Positions 1-8,654 of a stretch of 64,000 nucleotides of DNA are shown here, piece after piece; the stretch's first letter is position 1; every line of letters begins with the position of its first letter. Below the pieces are notes generated by a model. That model did no database searches. It was given only the letters and a program-made list of their open reading frames with translations, and was not told where the DNA came from. The translations under genes were made by a program, and so were the position numbers. Origin of the DNA: Acidobacteriaceae bacterium. GTDB taxonomy: Bacteria; Acidobacteriota; Terriglobia; Terriglobales; Acidobacteriaceae. The DNA lies in NCBI GenBank assembly GCA_003134435.1, contig PLBE01000225.1, positions 1 to 64,000 on the forward strand, in the 5' to 3' direction.

Positions 1-2
1 AT

Positions 3-944
3 CAGTATGCATACGATATCGGGTTCGACCTGATGCTCGGCTACCTGGCAGCCGGCACGTATCAAACGGCCATCGAGGTGGGAAGGGATCTGATAGCGCG
101 CGGTCATGAAACGGCGGAACTCAATAACATCCTGGCCGAGGCGTACGCCGGGAATCACGAGATTCAGTCTGCCGTCGATGCTCTCAGAAGGGCCATCGCG
201 CTCGATCCCCAGGACGAAGACAACTACCTCGATTTCGCCGCTCTCTGCATGAACCAGCGATCTCTTCAGGCAGGAATGACGGTGATTGAAGTCGCCCTCA
301 AGTCTCATCCTAAGTCCGACCGGTTGATCTTCATGCGGGGCGTGTTGCATGCAACGCAGGATGAGTTCGAACTGGCGGAGAAAGATTTTAGGCTCTCGGC
401 GGAACTGGCGCCCAGGACGAACCTTGGCTTCGTGGGGCTGGGCGTCACCTACCTGGAGACTGGAAACGCGAAACAGGCAATTCAGATTCTAAGAGGACGG
501 CTGCGCCAGAAGCCAAATGACGCTAGCCTTCTCTACTTGCTGGGCGAGGGGCTGCTGCGGTCGGGAGCGACTCCAGGCGACAGCACATACCTCGAGGCGC
601 AGAGGTCGCTGGAAAAGTCGGTGCGCCTGAACCCCAAGCTCTGCCTGCCACATGTCTCCCTCGGCACCATTTATCTGGATGAAGACAGACCGGGCGACGC
701 GGTCGTCCAACTGGAACAGGCGCGAGCGATTGATCCCAAAGAGAGGTCGGCGTACTCCCACCTGGCGGTCGCCTACCGTCGAATTGGAGAGGTGGATAAA
801 TCCAAGGCGGTTCTGACCGCCCTGAAGGAACTCATTGAACAGGAACGCCGAAGCACCCGAGAGAAAATGAAGCCATCGTCGGAAGAAGAATCCCCAGAAC
901 AATCCTCGGAAACGCACCCTGACGGCGCTTCAGAAAAGCACTGA
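3..944 (+). CDS. tetratricopeptide repeat protein (5' end outside window)
   Basis: The reading frame is open to the left edge (frame 3), so the methionine at position 33 is probably internal and this is the C-terminal part of a longer protein. The roughly 310 visible residues are a run of TPR-like helical pairs with recurring patterns such as ALxLDPQDED, LNPKLCLPHVSLG and IDPKERSAYSHLAVAYRRIGE. The last 35 residues are a charged, Glu/Ser-rich tail. TPR arrays are protein-protein interaction scaffolds; the partner cannot be told. The next gene is convergent, separated by 57 bp of purine-rich sequence. Confidence 0.8.
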   Translation, partial: QYAYDIGFDLMLGYLAAGTYQTAIEVGRDLIARGHETAELNNILAEAYAGNHEIQSAVDALRRAIALDPQDEDNYLDFAALCMNQRSLQAGMTVIEVALKSHPKSDRLIFMRGVLHATQDEFELAEKDFRLSAELAPRTNLGFVGLGVTYLETGNAKQAIQILRGRLRQKPNDASLLYLLGEGLLRSGATPGDSTYLEAQRSLEKSVRLNPKLCLPHVSLGTIYLDEDRPGDAVVQLEQARAIDPKERSAYSHLAVAYRRIGEVDKSKAVLTALKELIEQERRSTREKMKPSSEEESPEQSSETHPDGASEKH

Positions 945-1001
945 TCGAAGAACGAAGACCAAAGATCAAAGACAAAGATCGAACCAACAACACCAAGGGG
1001 A

Positions 1002-2327
1002 TCAGGCCACCGTGAGTTTTTTCTGCATTTCTTCCAATGAAAATCCCTTGGTTTCAGGATAGATAAACAGAACCACAAAAAATTGTGTGACCATCATCAG
1101 GGAGAAAAACACGAAGGGATAGGCGCCCGAAGATGCTGCCATCAGGGGGAAAATCCCGGAAATCAGCGCGTTCATAAACCAGTGCGAAAAGCTTCCCAGA
1201 CTCTGTCCTTTGGCGCGCACCTGGTTGGGAAATACTTCGCTGATGTAGACCCAGATGACGGCGCCTTGCGAGAAGGCGAAGAAGGCGATGTAGCCAACCA
1301 GCAGCCAGACTAATAAATTCTGGTGATGGCCGCTGAAGAAAATCATGGCGACGCCGCCCAGACACGCTGCCGTTCCGACCGAACCGACGAGCAGCAGGAT
1401 CTTGCGCCCGATCCTGTCAATCACGGTCATCGCGAGCATGGTGAACAATAGATTCGTGCCGCCGATGGCGACCGCCTGCAAGTCTCCCGAAACCTTGCTG
1501 AACCCGGCATAGGCAAAGATGTCGTTGAGATAGTAAAGAATGGCATTAATGCCGGACAGTTGATTGAACATGCCAATGGTGACCGCCAAAAAGATCGGAA
1601 GGCGGTATTTCCAGGAGAACAGGCTCTCGTTGGCGGCGTGCTCCAGATCAATCGATTCGATAATCTCGCGCAAGTCTTTCTCGTAGTCGACTTCACCGGT
1701 CAGGCGCAGGACTTCGCGGGCCTCGTCAATCCGCTGCTTTTTGACCAGCCAGCGCGGACTGCGTGGAATCACGAACAGCATCAGGAAGAAAAAGACGGCC
1801 GGGACGGCCGCCACGCCCAACTTCCAGCGCCACTCGATGTCGCCGAGCTGCAGCAACCCGAGCAGATAGTTCGATAGATAAGCCAGCAGAATTCCAAAGA
1901 CGACGTTGAACTGAAAAAAACCGACCAGACGTCCGCGCCACTTTGCCGGCGCAATCTCAGCGATGTACATGGGGCCGAGCACCGAGGAGCCGCCGATCCC
2001 CAAACCTCCGATGAAGCGGAAGAACACCAATGGGCTCCAGCCCCACGCAAACGCGCAACCCAGCGACGAAATCAGATACAGCACTGCCATCACCCGCAAG
2101 CTGTCGCGGCGTCCATAGCGGTCGCCCGGGATACCGGCCAGCATCGCCCCCAGCACTGTTCCCCAGAGAGCCGCTGCTACGGTGATGCCCAGCGTGCCAG
2201 GCGTGAGGTGATAGGTCAGCGTTAACGCGTGTGTTGTGCCGGCGATAACCGCGGTGTCAAACCCAAAGAGCAATCCGCCGAGTGCGGCCACAACCGTGCT
2301 CTTCACCAGATAGGAATTAATTGTCAT
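1002..2327 (-). CDS. MFS sugar porter (proton-linked sugar transporter)
   Basis: A 441-residue polytopic membrane protein of the sugar porter (XylE/GLUT-like) branch of the major facilitator superfamily, with about 12 hydrophobic segments. Family signatures visible: GGLLFGFDTAVIAG in TM1, DRYGRR between TM2 and TM3, the SPRWLVKKQR element after TM6, DRIGRK in the second half, and PETKG at the C-terminal end. It starts 36 bp after the stop of the GH32 gene on the same strand, so both are probably one transcript. It likely imports the fructose or short oligosaccharides released by that enzyme; this substrate is inferred from context only. Confidence 0.92.
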   Translation of the reverse strand: MTINSYLVKSTVVAALGGLLFGFDTAVIAGTTHALTLTYHLTPGTLGITVAAALWGTVLGAMLAGIPGDRYGRRDSLRVMAVLYLISSLGCAFAWGWSPLVFFRFIGGLGIGGSSVLGPMYIAEIAPAKWRGRLVGFFQFNVVFGILLAYLSNYLLGLLQLGDIEWRWKLGVAAVPAVFFFLMLFVIPRSPRWLVKKQRIDEAREVLRLTGEVDYEKDLREIIESIDLEHAANESLFSWKYRLPIFLAVTIGMFNQLSGINAILYYLNDIFAYAGFSKVSGDLQAVAIGGTNLLFTMLAMTVIDRIGRKILLLVGSVGTAACLGGVAMIFFSGHHQNLLVWLLVGYIAFFAFSQGAVIWVYISEVFPNQVRAKGQSLGSFSHWFMNALISGIFPLMAASSGAYPFVFFSLMMVTQFFVVLFIYPETKGFSLEEMQKKLTVA

Positions 2328-2363
2328 TTTACCCGCCGTGAATTTAAGTCGAGCTGCAGTTTA

Positions 2364-3974
2364 CTATTTCCACGCCGATTGCAGGTTCCAAACATCCAGC
2401 TTCACGATACGCGCTCGCCCGCCGTGAGAATAGAACTCCACGCCTTGACTGCTGCCGGCTGGAAAGATTTCGTCGGAAATGACGGTCTCGCCATCGTTGG
2501 CAAAAACTTCCACCGACGAGCCGTCGACGAAGAGATGCAGTTTTACCGGCTTGCCCTCCGCCCACCGAAGCGGACCGGCGTGGCGGCCGGGAAATTTGCC
2601 GTCGAAGCTGACATTGCCGGAGTGGGTGCGATCGACAAAGAGTTTCGCCTCTTTCTTGCGGATGCCCTTGTCAACACCGGCGCTGCCTCCCATGTCGACA
2701 CCGATCAGAGTTTCTTCCTCTGGCCCTTGCCGCACTTTGAGGCCGACCTCGGAAGCGCCGCCGGTTTCGATCTCCGCCTCAATCTCCAGCGTTTCCCCAT
2801 GGACATGTCTTGCCTGCAACGCCCGGTTGACGGCGCCGATACTCTGCCCTGTCAGGCTGGTATGTTGCCCCCGCAATGTGTGCAGTTCGGCAACCGGTTC
2901 CTGCAGGAGACGAATTCCATCCGCAGTCCGCCTCAGCTTGAGGTCCCGGGGAATCGATTGCAAGCCTCGCCACGGCGAAGTCGGCGTTTTGCCCGCATAC
3001 TGCCAGTTGACCAGCCATCCCAACCACATGCGACGGCCATCGGACTTGGGAATATCGCTGAAGGAAGTGGAAGCGTAAAAGTCTTTGCCGTAATCGCTCC
3101 AGAGGGTCAGTTCTTTCGCATTCTCATTGGTAAAAGTCGTTCCATCAAACTGCCCGATAAAATACTGGTCGCCCGACCCGCCGGCGAAACCACCTGGATT
3201 CAGATTAACGTCGAGCACCCAGCGCGCCTGTCCTGGTTCACCTTGGACGGGCAACTCGAACAGGTCGGGACACTCCCACACGCCTCCGTCGGCGCCGGCC
3301 GGACCGAAATCGCTGAGTGCGGTCCAGTGCTTAAGATCGGTTGATCCCCAAAAGCGCAGCTTGTGTTCCGGCGAGAGCGCGGTAACCATAATCCACTTGT
3401 GGGTCGCTTCATGCCAGAACACCTTGGGATCACGAAAGTCCTTCAAGTGGAGATCGAGAATGGGGTTGCCCGCGTACTTTGTCCAGGTGCGCCCCTTGTC
3501 ATTGCTGTAGGCGAGATTCTGAAACTGCTGAGTCCCCGTATAACCCGTATAGATCGCGATCAGACACGACGGATCGGCGGCGGATCCTGTGCATAGGCCG
3601 CTGCTGTTGTGCCAGTCCACGACGGTGCTGCCGGAGAAAATCATGATGCCGTTCTCTTCCGCGAGGGCCAATGGAAGATGTTGCCAGTGCACCAGGTCGC
3701 GGCTGACGGCATGTCCCCAACTCATATGACCCCATTCGTTGCCGAAGGGATTGTGCTGATAAAAAAGGTGGTACTCGCCCTGATAGAAAATCGGGCCGTT
3801 GGGATCGTTCGTCCAATTCTTGGCGGGCGTGAAGTGAAACTGCGGACGATAAGGTTCGTCGTAATTTTCAGCGGCCGCGGCTCCAATGGCGAGCATTAGG
3901 ATGGCGAGCATCGCGACGAGTAAGGAGCCAGACACTGCGAAAACAGCTTGACGCACGATGGACGGATATTTCAT
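2364..3974 (-). CDS. glycoside hydrolase family 32 (levanase/invertase-type), exported
   Basis: A 536-residue protein with an N-terminal hydrophobic signal segment (about residues 8-35, ending near AAAAENYDE), so it is probably exported. GH32 motifs are all present: WTNDPNG with the nucleophile Asp near residue 57, the FRDPKVF transition-state element, and WECPDLF with the acid/base Glu. A C-terminal beta-sandwich carries the usual DGSSVEVFANDGE segment. The family hydrolyses beta-fructosides (sucrose, levan, inulin). Context supports a fructan/sucrose role: MFS transporter downstream, divergent fructokinase, and a sugar-type repressor nearby. Which fructan is cleaved cannot be decided from sequence. 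Confidence 0.93.
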   Translation of the reverse strand: MKYPSIVRQAVFAVSGSLLVAMLAILMLAIGAAAAENYDEPYRPQFHFTPAKNWTNDPNGPIFYQGEYHLFYQHNPFGNEWGHMSWGHAVSRDLVHWQHLPLALAEENGIMIFSGSTVVDWHNSSGLCTGSAADPSCLIAIYTGYTGTQQFQNLAYSNDKGRTWTKYAGNPILDLHLKDFRDPKVFWHEATHKWIMVTALSPEHKLRFWGSTDLKHWTALSDFGPAGADGGVWECPDLFELPVQGEPGQARWVLDVNLNPGGFAGGSGDQYFIGQFDGTTFTNENAKELTLWSDYGKDFYASTSFSDIPKSDGRRMWLGWLVNWQYAGKTPTSPWRGLQSIPRDLKLRRTADGIRLLQEPVAELHTLRGQHTSLTGQSIGAVNRALQARHVHGETLEIEAEIETGGASEVGLKVRQGPEEETLIGVDMGGSAGVDKGIRKKEAKLFVDRTHSGNVSFDGKFPGRHAGPLRWAEGKPVKLHLFVDGSSVEVFANDGETVISDEIFPAGSSQGVEFYSHGGRARIVKLDVWNLQSAWK

Positions 3975-4093
3975 TCTCTATGTCCTTAGCTTGCTGGTCT
4001 GCTTTCGAGTCGGCTTTCTGGCCGGCGAAGCGCGGAACCAAGTTTCGAGTGGAGTCCATTCCCGCGCGGCGCCCGAGTTCGGTAGAAGACTAT

Positions 4094-4120
4094 CACATTG
4101 TTGTAATGTGTATTTACATT
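4094..4120. promoter_or_regulatory. nested palindromes, candidate operator of the fructan locus
   Basis: In the 232-bp divergent region between GH32 (minus) and fructokinase (plus) two overlapping inverted repeats share an arm: CACATT-N5-AATGTG (4094-4110) and AATGT-N6-ACATT (4105-4120). The local sequence is AT-rich in a GC-rich region. Such dyads are typical operators for GntR/LacI-type dimers, and the regulator at 5172-6350 is the obvious candidate. Binding is inference. Confidence 0.5.
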
Positions 4121-4206
4121 TGTGCGTTTCCATGATACACAGCTATTGGCAATTTGGCATTGCTCTTGGGTGCCTCTAACTCGCAGGGTGCCTCCAAAAG
4201 GTCTCG

Positions 4207-5109
4207 TTGAATTTCATCAGCATCGGCGAAGTTTTGTGGGACGTGGTCGGCGAAGCCGAACATCTGGGTGGCGCTCCCCTCAATTTTTCCGCCCACGCCG
4301 CGAAACTCGGGCATGGCGCCTATCTGGTAAGCGCGGTCGGCGCCGACCCACGCGGCCGCAAGGCGCTGAGCCATATTCGAGCGCTCGGACTCACCACCGA
4401 TTTTATTCCCACTCTGCCGGAATATCCGACTGGGTACGTGAGCGTGACTCTTCACGACGGCGGCCAACCCTGTTTCACCATCCATCGTCCCGCCGCTTAC
4501 GACTTCGCGCAATTAGCTCCCGGTCAACTCGAACAACTGGCGCGCCTCGCTCCCAGTTGGATTTACTTTGGAACTCTGGCGCAAACCAACAGTGTGGTTC
4601 GCTCGACCACCTCCGGTGTCATCGCAGCCGCTCCCCGCGCCAAGCGCTTCTACGACGTTAATTTGCGGGCCAATTCCTATGATCGCGAAGTCGTCTCCCA
4701 TCTGCTGGCGTCCGCCACACTGACCAAGTTGAACGATGTGGAGATCGGCATCCTGGAGAATCTGCTGGGCGATCCGCATCACAAGAGCATTGAAGAGTTC
4801 TGCCGCAAGTGGGCTGCCCGGTTCGGGTGGGAAGCTGCTTGCGTGACGCGTGGCGATAAAGGCTGCGCTCTGCTGCTCGGATCTGACTATGTGGAGTCTC
4901 CGGCATACCCCATCACAGTCGTCGATGCGATCGGGGCGGGGGACGCATTTGCCGCCGGCCTGATGCATGCCTTGAGCTCGGGCTGGGATGCCAAACGATC
5001 CGCCGATTTCGCCAACCGTCTGGGCGCGCTCATTGCCAGCCGCACCGGTGCGATTCCGGCATGGAATCTGCGGGAACTTGACGCCTTCGCGCCGCCGCCA
5101 GCTCCCTGA
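4207..5109 (+). CDS. PfkB-family carbohydrate kinase (probable fructokinase)
   Basis: A 300-residue ribokinase/PfkB-family sugar kinase. The N-terminal GGAPLNFSAHAAKLG sugar-binding motif and the C-terminal DAIGAGDAFAAG motif, which holds the catalytic Asp and anion hole, are intact. It would phosphorylate a sugar, most likely fructose, using ATP in the cytoplasm. The start is a TTG at 4207 (TTG AAT TTC); no in-frame ATG gives the conserved ISIGEVLWD beginning. It is divergent from the GH32-MFS pair and convergent with the repressor gene, completing a cleave-import-phosphorylate module. Confidence 0.9.
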   Translation: MNFISIGEVLWDVVGEAEHLGGAPLNFSAHAAKLGHGAYLVSAVGADPRGRKALSHIRALGLTTDFIPTLPEYPTGYVSVTLHDGGQPCFTIHRPAAYDFAQLAPGQLEQLARLAPSWIYFGTLAQTNSVVRSTTSGVIAAAPRAKRFYDVNLRANSYDREVVSHLLASATLTKLNDVEIGILENLLGDPHHKSIEEFCRKWAARFGWEAACVTRGDKGCALLLGSDYVESPAYPITVVDAIGAGDAFAAGLMHALSSGWDAKRSADFANRLGALIASRTGAIPAWNLRELDAFAPPPAP

Positions 5110-5171
5110 CATCGGCGTGCATTCAAACCATCGCCGAGCACGCTTCTGTTCCAAGCCTACTTCTCTGCGCT

Positions 5172-6350
5172 CTACTTCCTGGGAAGATGAATCCCGCAGC
5201 TCTCGCGAACGATCAGTTCGCAGGGAAGCAGAATTTCCCGGGGTGGAGTGGAAGGAAACTGTACCCGGTCCAGCATGGTGGACAGGGCCACCGCCCCCAT
5301 CTCCGGGCAATTCTGATGCAGCGTGGTGAGGGGCACGGGGAGGAATCGGGCGTAGCCGACGTCGTCGATGCCGACAATCCGTATTTCCTCTGGCACGGCG
5401 ACGCCTAGTTTCAAAAGAGATTGCATGACGGTCGCCGCAGTCACGTCGTTGGCGCAAACAATGGCGTCCGGAGAAGCCTCCTGCAGCATGGCTTCGATGA
5501 AGCCAATATCGTCAAAATCGCCGCGAAAGATACCCGGGCAGGGAGGTTCGTGGCCGTGCGCCTGGAGAGCTTCCTGATAGCCGGCAATGCGGGCGGCGAC
5601 GGTCGAAGCGGAGTTGGGACGCGTGGCAAAAATAATCCGCTCGGCGCCAACGTTCAACAAATGCCGTGTCATCGTATAACCGGCGCGATGGTTATCGATG
5701 CCCACGAGATCATAAGGAGCGCGGTCCGGATATTTCTCGTAGCAGCGATCCAGCAAAACGATGGGAATTTTCGCTTTTTCGAGAGCGGCCACGATCTCCC
5801 GGTTGGTGCGGTCCTTGTCTCCAACATATTCAATGGGGGCGAAGAATACTCCGGCAACCCGCTGCGAAATATATTGCTGGCAAAGTTGCATGGCGGCCTC
5901 GGCGCGGTGCTCCAGGCTCGATTCCGAGTGTCCCCAGATCAAAGAATGAGACTTGGCCAGAGGAGACCGCATCATGCCCCGGCAGATCGGTTCAAAAATC
6001 TCCGTGCTGCCCAATTCGGGGATGAGCAGGCCAAACTGGAAGGCCTGCGTCTGGACGGGTGCTTCCACGTAGGTACCCGAACCGGAAATGCGGCTCACCA
6101 ACTTCTCGCTCTGTAGTTGCTGGATCGCCTTGGCGACAGTAATGCGCGAGGCGTCAAAACGCTCGCAGAGCAGAATTTCGCTGGGCAGCCGATCGCCCGG
6201 CTGGTAAGTACCGTTTCGTATTTCGCGAAGCAGTTCCTGATAAATCTGTCGATGCTTTGGTAGCTCGCTCAGTTCGCTGGAACCGTCTATCTCGCCCGGC
6301 GCGCCTGGCCCGGTTTTGCGGTCGACGGTACCTTTCCTGTTTCCGGCCAT
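5172..6350 (-). CDS. GntR-HTH / LacI-type sensor transcriptional regulator
   Basis: A 392-residue regulator. Residues about 33-97 form a GntR winged helix (HRQIYQELLREIRNGTYQPGDRLPSE..., SRITVAKAIQQL, GSGTYV). From about residue 105 onward is a periplasmic-binding-protein-like sugar sensor (FGLLIPELGS, DLVGIDNHRAGY, DAIVCANDVTAATVM, IRIVGIDDVGYA). This AraR-like architecture is found in sugar-responsive repressors. Its position next to fructokinase and GH32 suggests fructose or sucrose control. It is convergent with the fructokinase gene. Confidence 0.9.
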   Translation of the reverse strand: MAGNRKGTVDRKTGPGAPGEIDGSSELSELPKHRQIYQELLREIRNGTYQPGDRLPSEILLCERFDASRITVAKAIQQLQSEKLVSRISGSGTYVEAPVQTQAFQFGLLIPELGSTEIFEPICRGMMRSPLAKSHSLIWGHSESSLEHRAEAAMQLCQQYISQRVAGVFFAPIEYVGDKDRTNREIVAALEKAKIPIVLLDRCYEKYPDRAPYDLVGIDNHRAGYTMTRHLLNVGAERIIFATRPNSASTVAARIAGYQEALQAHGHEPPCPGIFRGDFDDIGFIEAMLQEASPDAIVCANDVTAATVMQSLLKLGVAVPEEIRIVGIDDVGYARFLPVPLTTLHQNCPEMGAVALSTMLDRVQFPSTPPREILLPCELIVRESCGIHLPRK

Positions 6351-6760
6351 TTCTCTCCTGCTGGGGAATCAGCCTGATTGTATTGGGTTCGAGGCGAACC
6401 TCGCCACTACCCTCAACTTGCATCTGCAAGGTTCTGGCCTTAATCTTTGGCCTTTGTCCGTAAAATATTTTCGCGGATGGGTTGATTCTAGCGTTTGCAC
6501 CCGGTGAATCAATCAACTTCAGCGATTCAGCGGGCGTGAAACGCCGTCGAAACGAAGAGCATCGACACGAAGAAAATCTGATCTGAAACGAGAGCAGGTC
6601 CAGGTTCAGTAGCCGAGATTGTGAATGCCAAGCTGACGCGCAGGTTCTTTCTGTTGACCTTCTGTCGGAGTGCTCATCCCGCGATGGACTTTGCCGAAGA
6701 GCCTCGATGCTCCCATTCTCTGCTGGAAACTGCAGGGCTATGACTGGTCATCTGACGCGC
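6351..6760. other. 410-bp intergenic region at the left edge of the accessory island
   Basis: No convincing coding frame. Just upstream of the GntR/LacI gene is an AT-rich near-palindrome around 6461-6477 (centre AAAATATTTT), a possible autoregulatory site. The remaining roughly 250 bp carry no gene or repeat I can recognise. This is where core sugar genes give way to accessory genes; I found no copy of the tRNA-Ser attachment core here. Confidence 0.4.
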
Positions 6761-8110
6761 TCATGATCTCAAACTCGACGCCCTGCCAACGTCGAACCCA
6801 GTAGCCGACACACCCGCTGATTTCACCGCCGTCATTTGCTGGCGGAATGTTTGAACTCCTGCTCGCAGGTGCTCGATCCCAACCTTTGACTGGGAATCAA
6901 ATGCGAGTTGCCCTGCGAGAATGTAGCTTTCCCGAAGCTGCGCGAAAGAAAGCCCCGTGGCCTCTCCAGTAATGCTCCTCAATGACGGAAGATCGAATGC
7001 GCCACGACTCAGGTGCCGGAGGTAGTGCGCGGCCAAAGCTGGCTCGGGAGGGCGAAAAGCAACGACCCGATCAAATCTGCCCGGACGCTTTAGAATCGCC
7101 CCATCTAGCATGGTAGGATCGTTTGCCGTCGCAACCACGATTAACCCGTCTTGGGTGCCAATTCCATCAAGGCAATTCAGAAAGTGCTGAAGGGTTATCT
7201 TCAAGCGCCTCTCGCGGTCCTCCTGCTGTGCAAAGGCTCTGTCCAAGTCCTCAAGCACGACGAGGGACGGCGCATTTTGCGATGCCATTTCAAAAAAACC
7301 AGTGAGGGATTCGTTGGTTAAGCATTCGTGGCAAAAATCGAGAGTGAACGGTGTGATTGCAGGGTGCGATGCCATCACCTTAATCACGCTGGTTTTTCCG
7401 TTGCCGGGAGGCCCGTAGAAGAGGTAGCCGCGACGGAATGGCAATCCGTGTTCTCGGAACCACTGCTCCCGATGGAAGAATGCTTCAAAGTCACTTCTGA
7501 CCAACTGAGTGGTGGAAGGCTCAAGCACGACCGAATCCCAGTCATACTTGGGTGTAAAGTTCAGGTGTCCTCCACCAAACGTCTTCACATGCTTGGGCGA
7601 TTCGGAGATCAGAGAGCCGAGTCGAGCGAGCACCGAAGCAGCGGAGGAGCGGTTGATTATCAGCCAACTCCTCCAATCGGATACCAAGCCGTCACGGAAG
7701 GACACAAAAGGTACGTTGACAGCAACGAAGGCTGTGCGCTCCTCTTTCATCCAGACTGCGATTGGACAGTCTCGCCATTCGGCGTGCCAAGCGGTTTCTC
7801 GCTGGACGATCCAACCTCCTCGCTTGTGTGACGGCGCAAGATTCACACGTGGACTGACGCCCCCAGCCAACTCCCAGCGGTCAATGGCTGCCCTAAATGA
7901 AGAGGTTTCTTCAGCAATATCGTCAACGGGAACTCCCTTCAGCAGTTCAGCGATGACCAGCCGACCAATCGGCAATTCGATTTCGAACGTCACTGTATCT
8001 GGAAGAGCGCAGCCGAGAACTTTTTCCAGCCACGGCAAATACGGCTCTAAGCTGTCACGCATGGATGCCACTGCTGGCGCAAAACGAATTTGAGTCGATG
8101 TGATCGCCAC
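6761..8110 (-). CDS. BCS1-like AAA+ ATPase
   Basis: A 449-residue protein. The N-terminal half (about residues 1-190) has no domain I recognise. The C-terminal half is a classical AAA+ ATPase of the BCS1 type: GYLFYGPPGNGKTS Walker A near residues 229-242, SLVVLEDLDRAF Walker B, sensor 1 VVATANDP, and arginine finger-type LKRPGRFDRVV. I chose the GTG at 8110 because GAGGAG lies 8 nt upstream and it follows the stop of the upstream gene by 5 bp; a TTG 30 bases upstream would overlap that gene. Probably co-translated with the gene at 8116-8505. Role unknown; the WYL regulator nearby suggests a defence or stress module. Confidence 0.85.
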   Translation of the reverse strand: MAITSTQIRFAPAVASMRDSLEPYLPWLEKVLGCALPDTVTFEIELPIGRLVIAELLKGVPVDDIAEETSSFRAAIDRWELAGGVSPRVNLAPSHKRGGWIVQRETAWHAEWRDCPIAVWMKEERTAFVAVNVPFVSFRDGLVSDWRSWLIINRSSAASVLARLGSLISESPKHVKTFGGGHLNFTPKYDWDSVVLEPSTTQLVRSDFEAFFHREQWFREHGLPFRRGYLFYGPPGNGKTSVIKVMASHPAITPFTLDFCHECLTNESLTGFFEMASQNAPSLVVLEDLDRAFAQQEDRERRLKITLQHFLNCLDGIGTQDGLIVVATANDPTMLDGAILKRPGRFDRVVAFRPPEPALAAHYLRHLSRGAFDLPSLRSITGEATGLSFAQLRESYILAGQLAFDSQSKVGIEHLRAGVQTFRQQMTAVKSAGVSATGFDVGRASSLRS

Positions 8111-8115
8111 GGCTT

Positions 8116-8505
8116 TCACTCCTCGTCGTTGTGCAGACAATCGAAACAGCGATAATGACTGTCGCTTTCAAGCGTAATCTTGTTTGGCAAATGGAGTTCT
8201 TCCTTAATTTTCGCGATCAGGTCTCGGCGTTTCAAAAGGCACTTGTCCGCAAAAAGCATGAATATTTTGGTCTTCGTGTCGTAGGTCACCCGCCCTCGCG
8301 GATATTCCTCGTAAGGCGATTCGGGGGGAGCCTTTCCGATTCGTTGCCATTGTTCCCAAATATCGATGTGACTGTGTGGATAATTTCGGTAATCGTAATA
8401 TTGTTCGGACTGGCTCAACTCAACGCTGTCGATAAGCAGTTTGTTATTGACCAGCCAGAAAATGCCTAGACGTGGCTCAAAGCGAATCTGAGTCGAATTC
8501 ATCAT
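8116..8505 (-). CDS. conserved hypothetical protein with C-terminal CxxC
   Basis: About 129 residues from the ATG at 8505 (a second ATG follows at once). It resembles a family of short bacterial proteins of unknown function with the order [I/F]W-x-[V/I]NNKLL, YGDY/YYDYRNYPHSHIDIWE, P(E)YEEYPRGRV-YD and a final SHYRCFDC. The closing CxxC could bind metal. Residues 4-9, STQIRF followed by P one residue on, match the start of the AAA+ protein encoded just downstream. The gene is the first of a two-gene operon divergent from the WYL regulator. No function is known to me. Confidence 0.7.
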   Translation of the reverse strand: MMNSTQIRFEPRLGIFWLVNNKLLIDSVELSQSEQYYDYRNYPHSHIDIWEQWQRIGKAPPESPYEEYPRGRVTYDTKTKIFMLFADKCLLKRRDLIAKIKEELHLPNKITLESDSHYRCFDCLHNDEE

Positions 8506-8521
8506 AAGAACACTGTAAGGC

Positions 8522-8545
8522 GTCACCTGTGACACCTGAGGTCAC
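8522..8545. promoter_or_regulatory. three GTCAC half-sites, candidate WYL-regulator operator
   Basis: Between the divergent AAA-module and WYL genes: GTCAC at 8522-8526, its complement GTGAC at 8529-8533, and GTCAC at 8541-8545. The first pair forms GTCAC-CT-GTGAC and the second pair GTGAC-N7-GTCAC. This is the arrangement expected for a dimeric regulator covering the minus-strand promoter. Assignment to the WYL protein is by location only. Confidence 0.45.
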
Positions 8546-8654
8546 CCGTTCTCATCCGAGCATCTGCATCGGAGCGACCTTGGCTGACACACATCATTGC
8601 GATGATCGACGCAGACAGATAGGCTATGCGGTACGGCTGGTCGGGTGCGCCTTT

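Noticed and set aside
945-1001. Possible terminator between TPR and MFS genes
   Set aside because: The region is purine-rich (AAAGA repeats) but forms no stable stem with a T-run.
2229-3344. 371-codon plus-strand frame
   Set aside because: It is antisense to GH32, whose catalytic motifs are intact on the minus strand.
6500-6760. A second copy of the att core marking a larger tandem element from 6.5 to 13.9 kb
   Set aside because: I looked for the 18-bp core or its tRNA-like flank here and found none, so the left island is kept separate.
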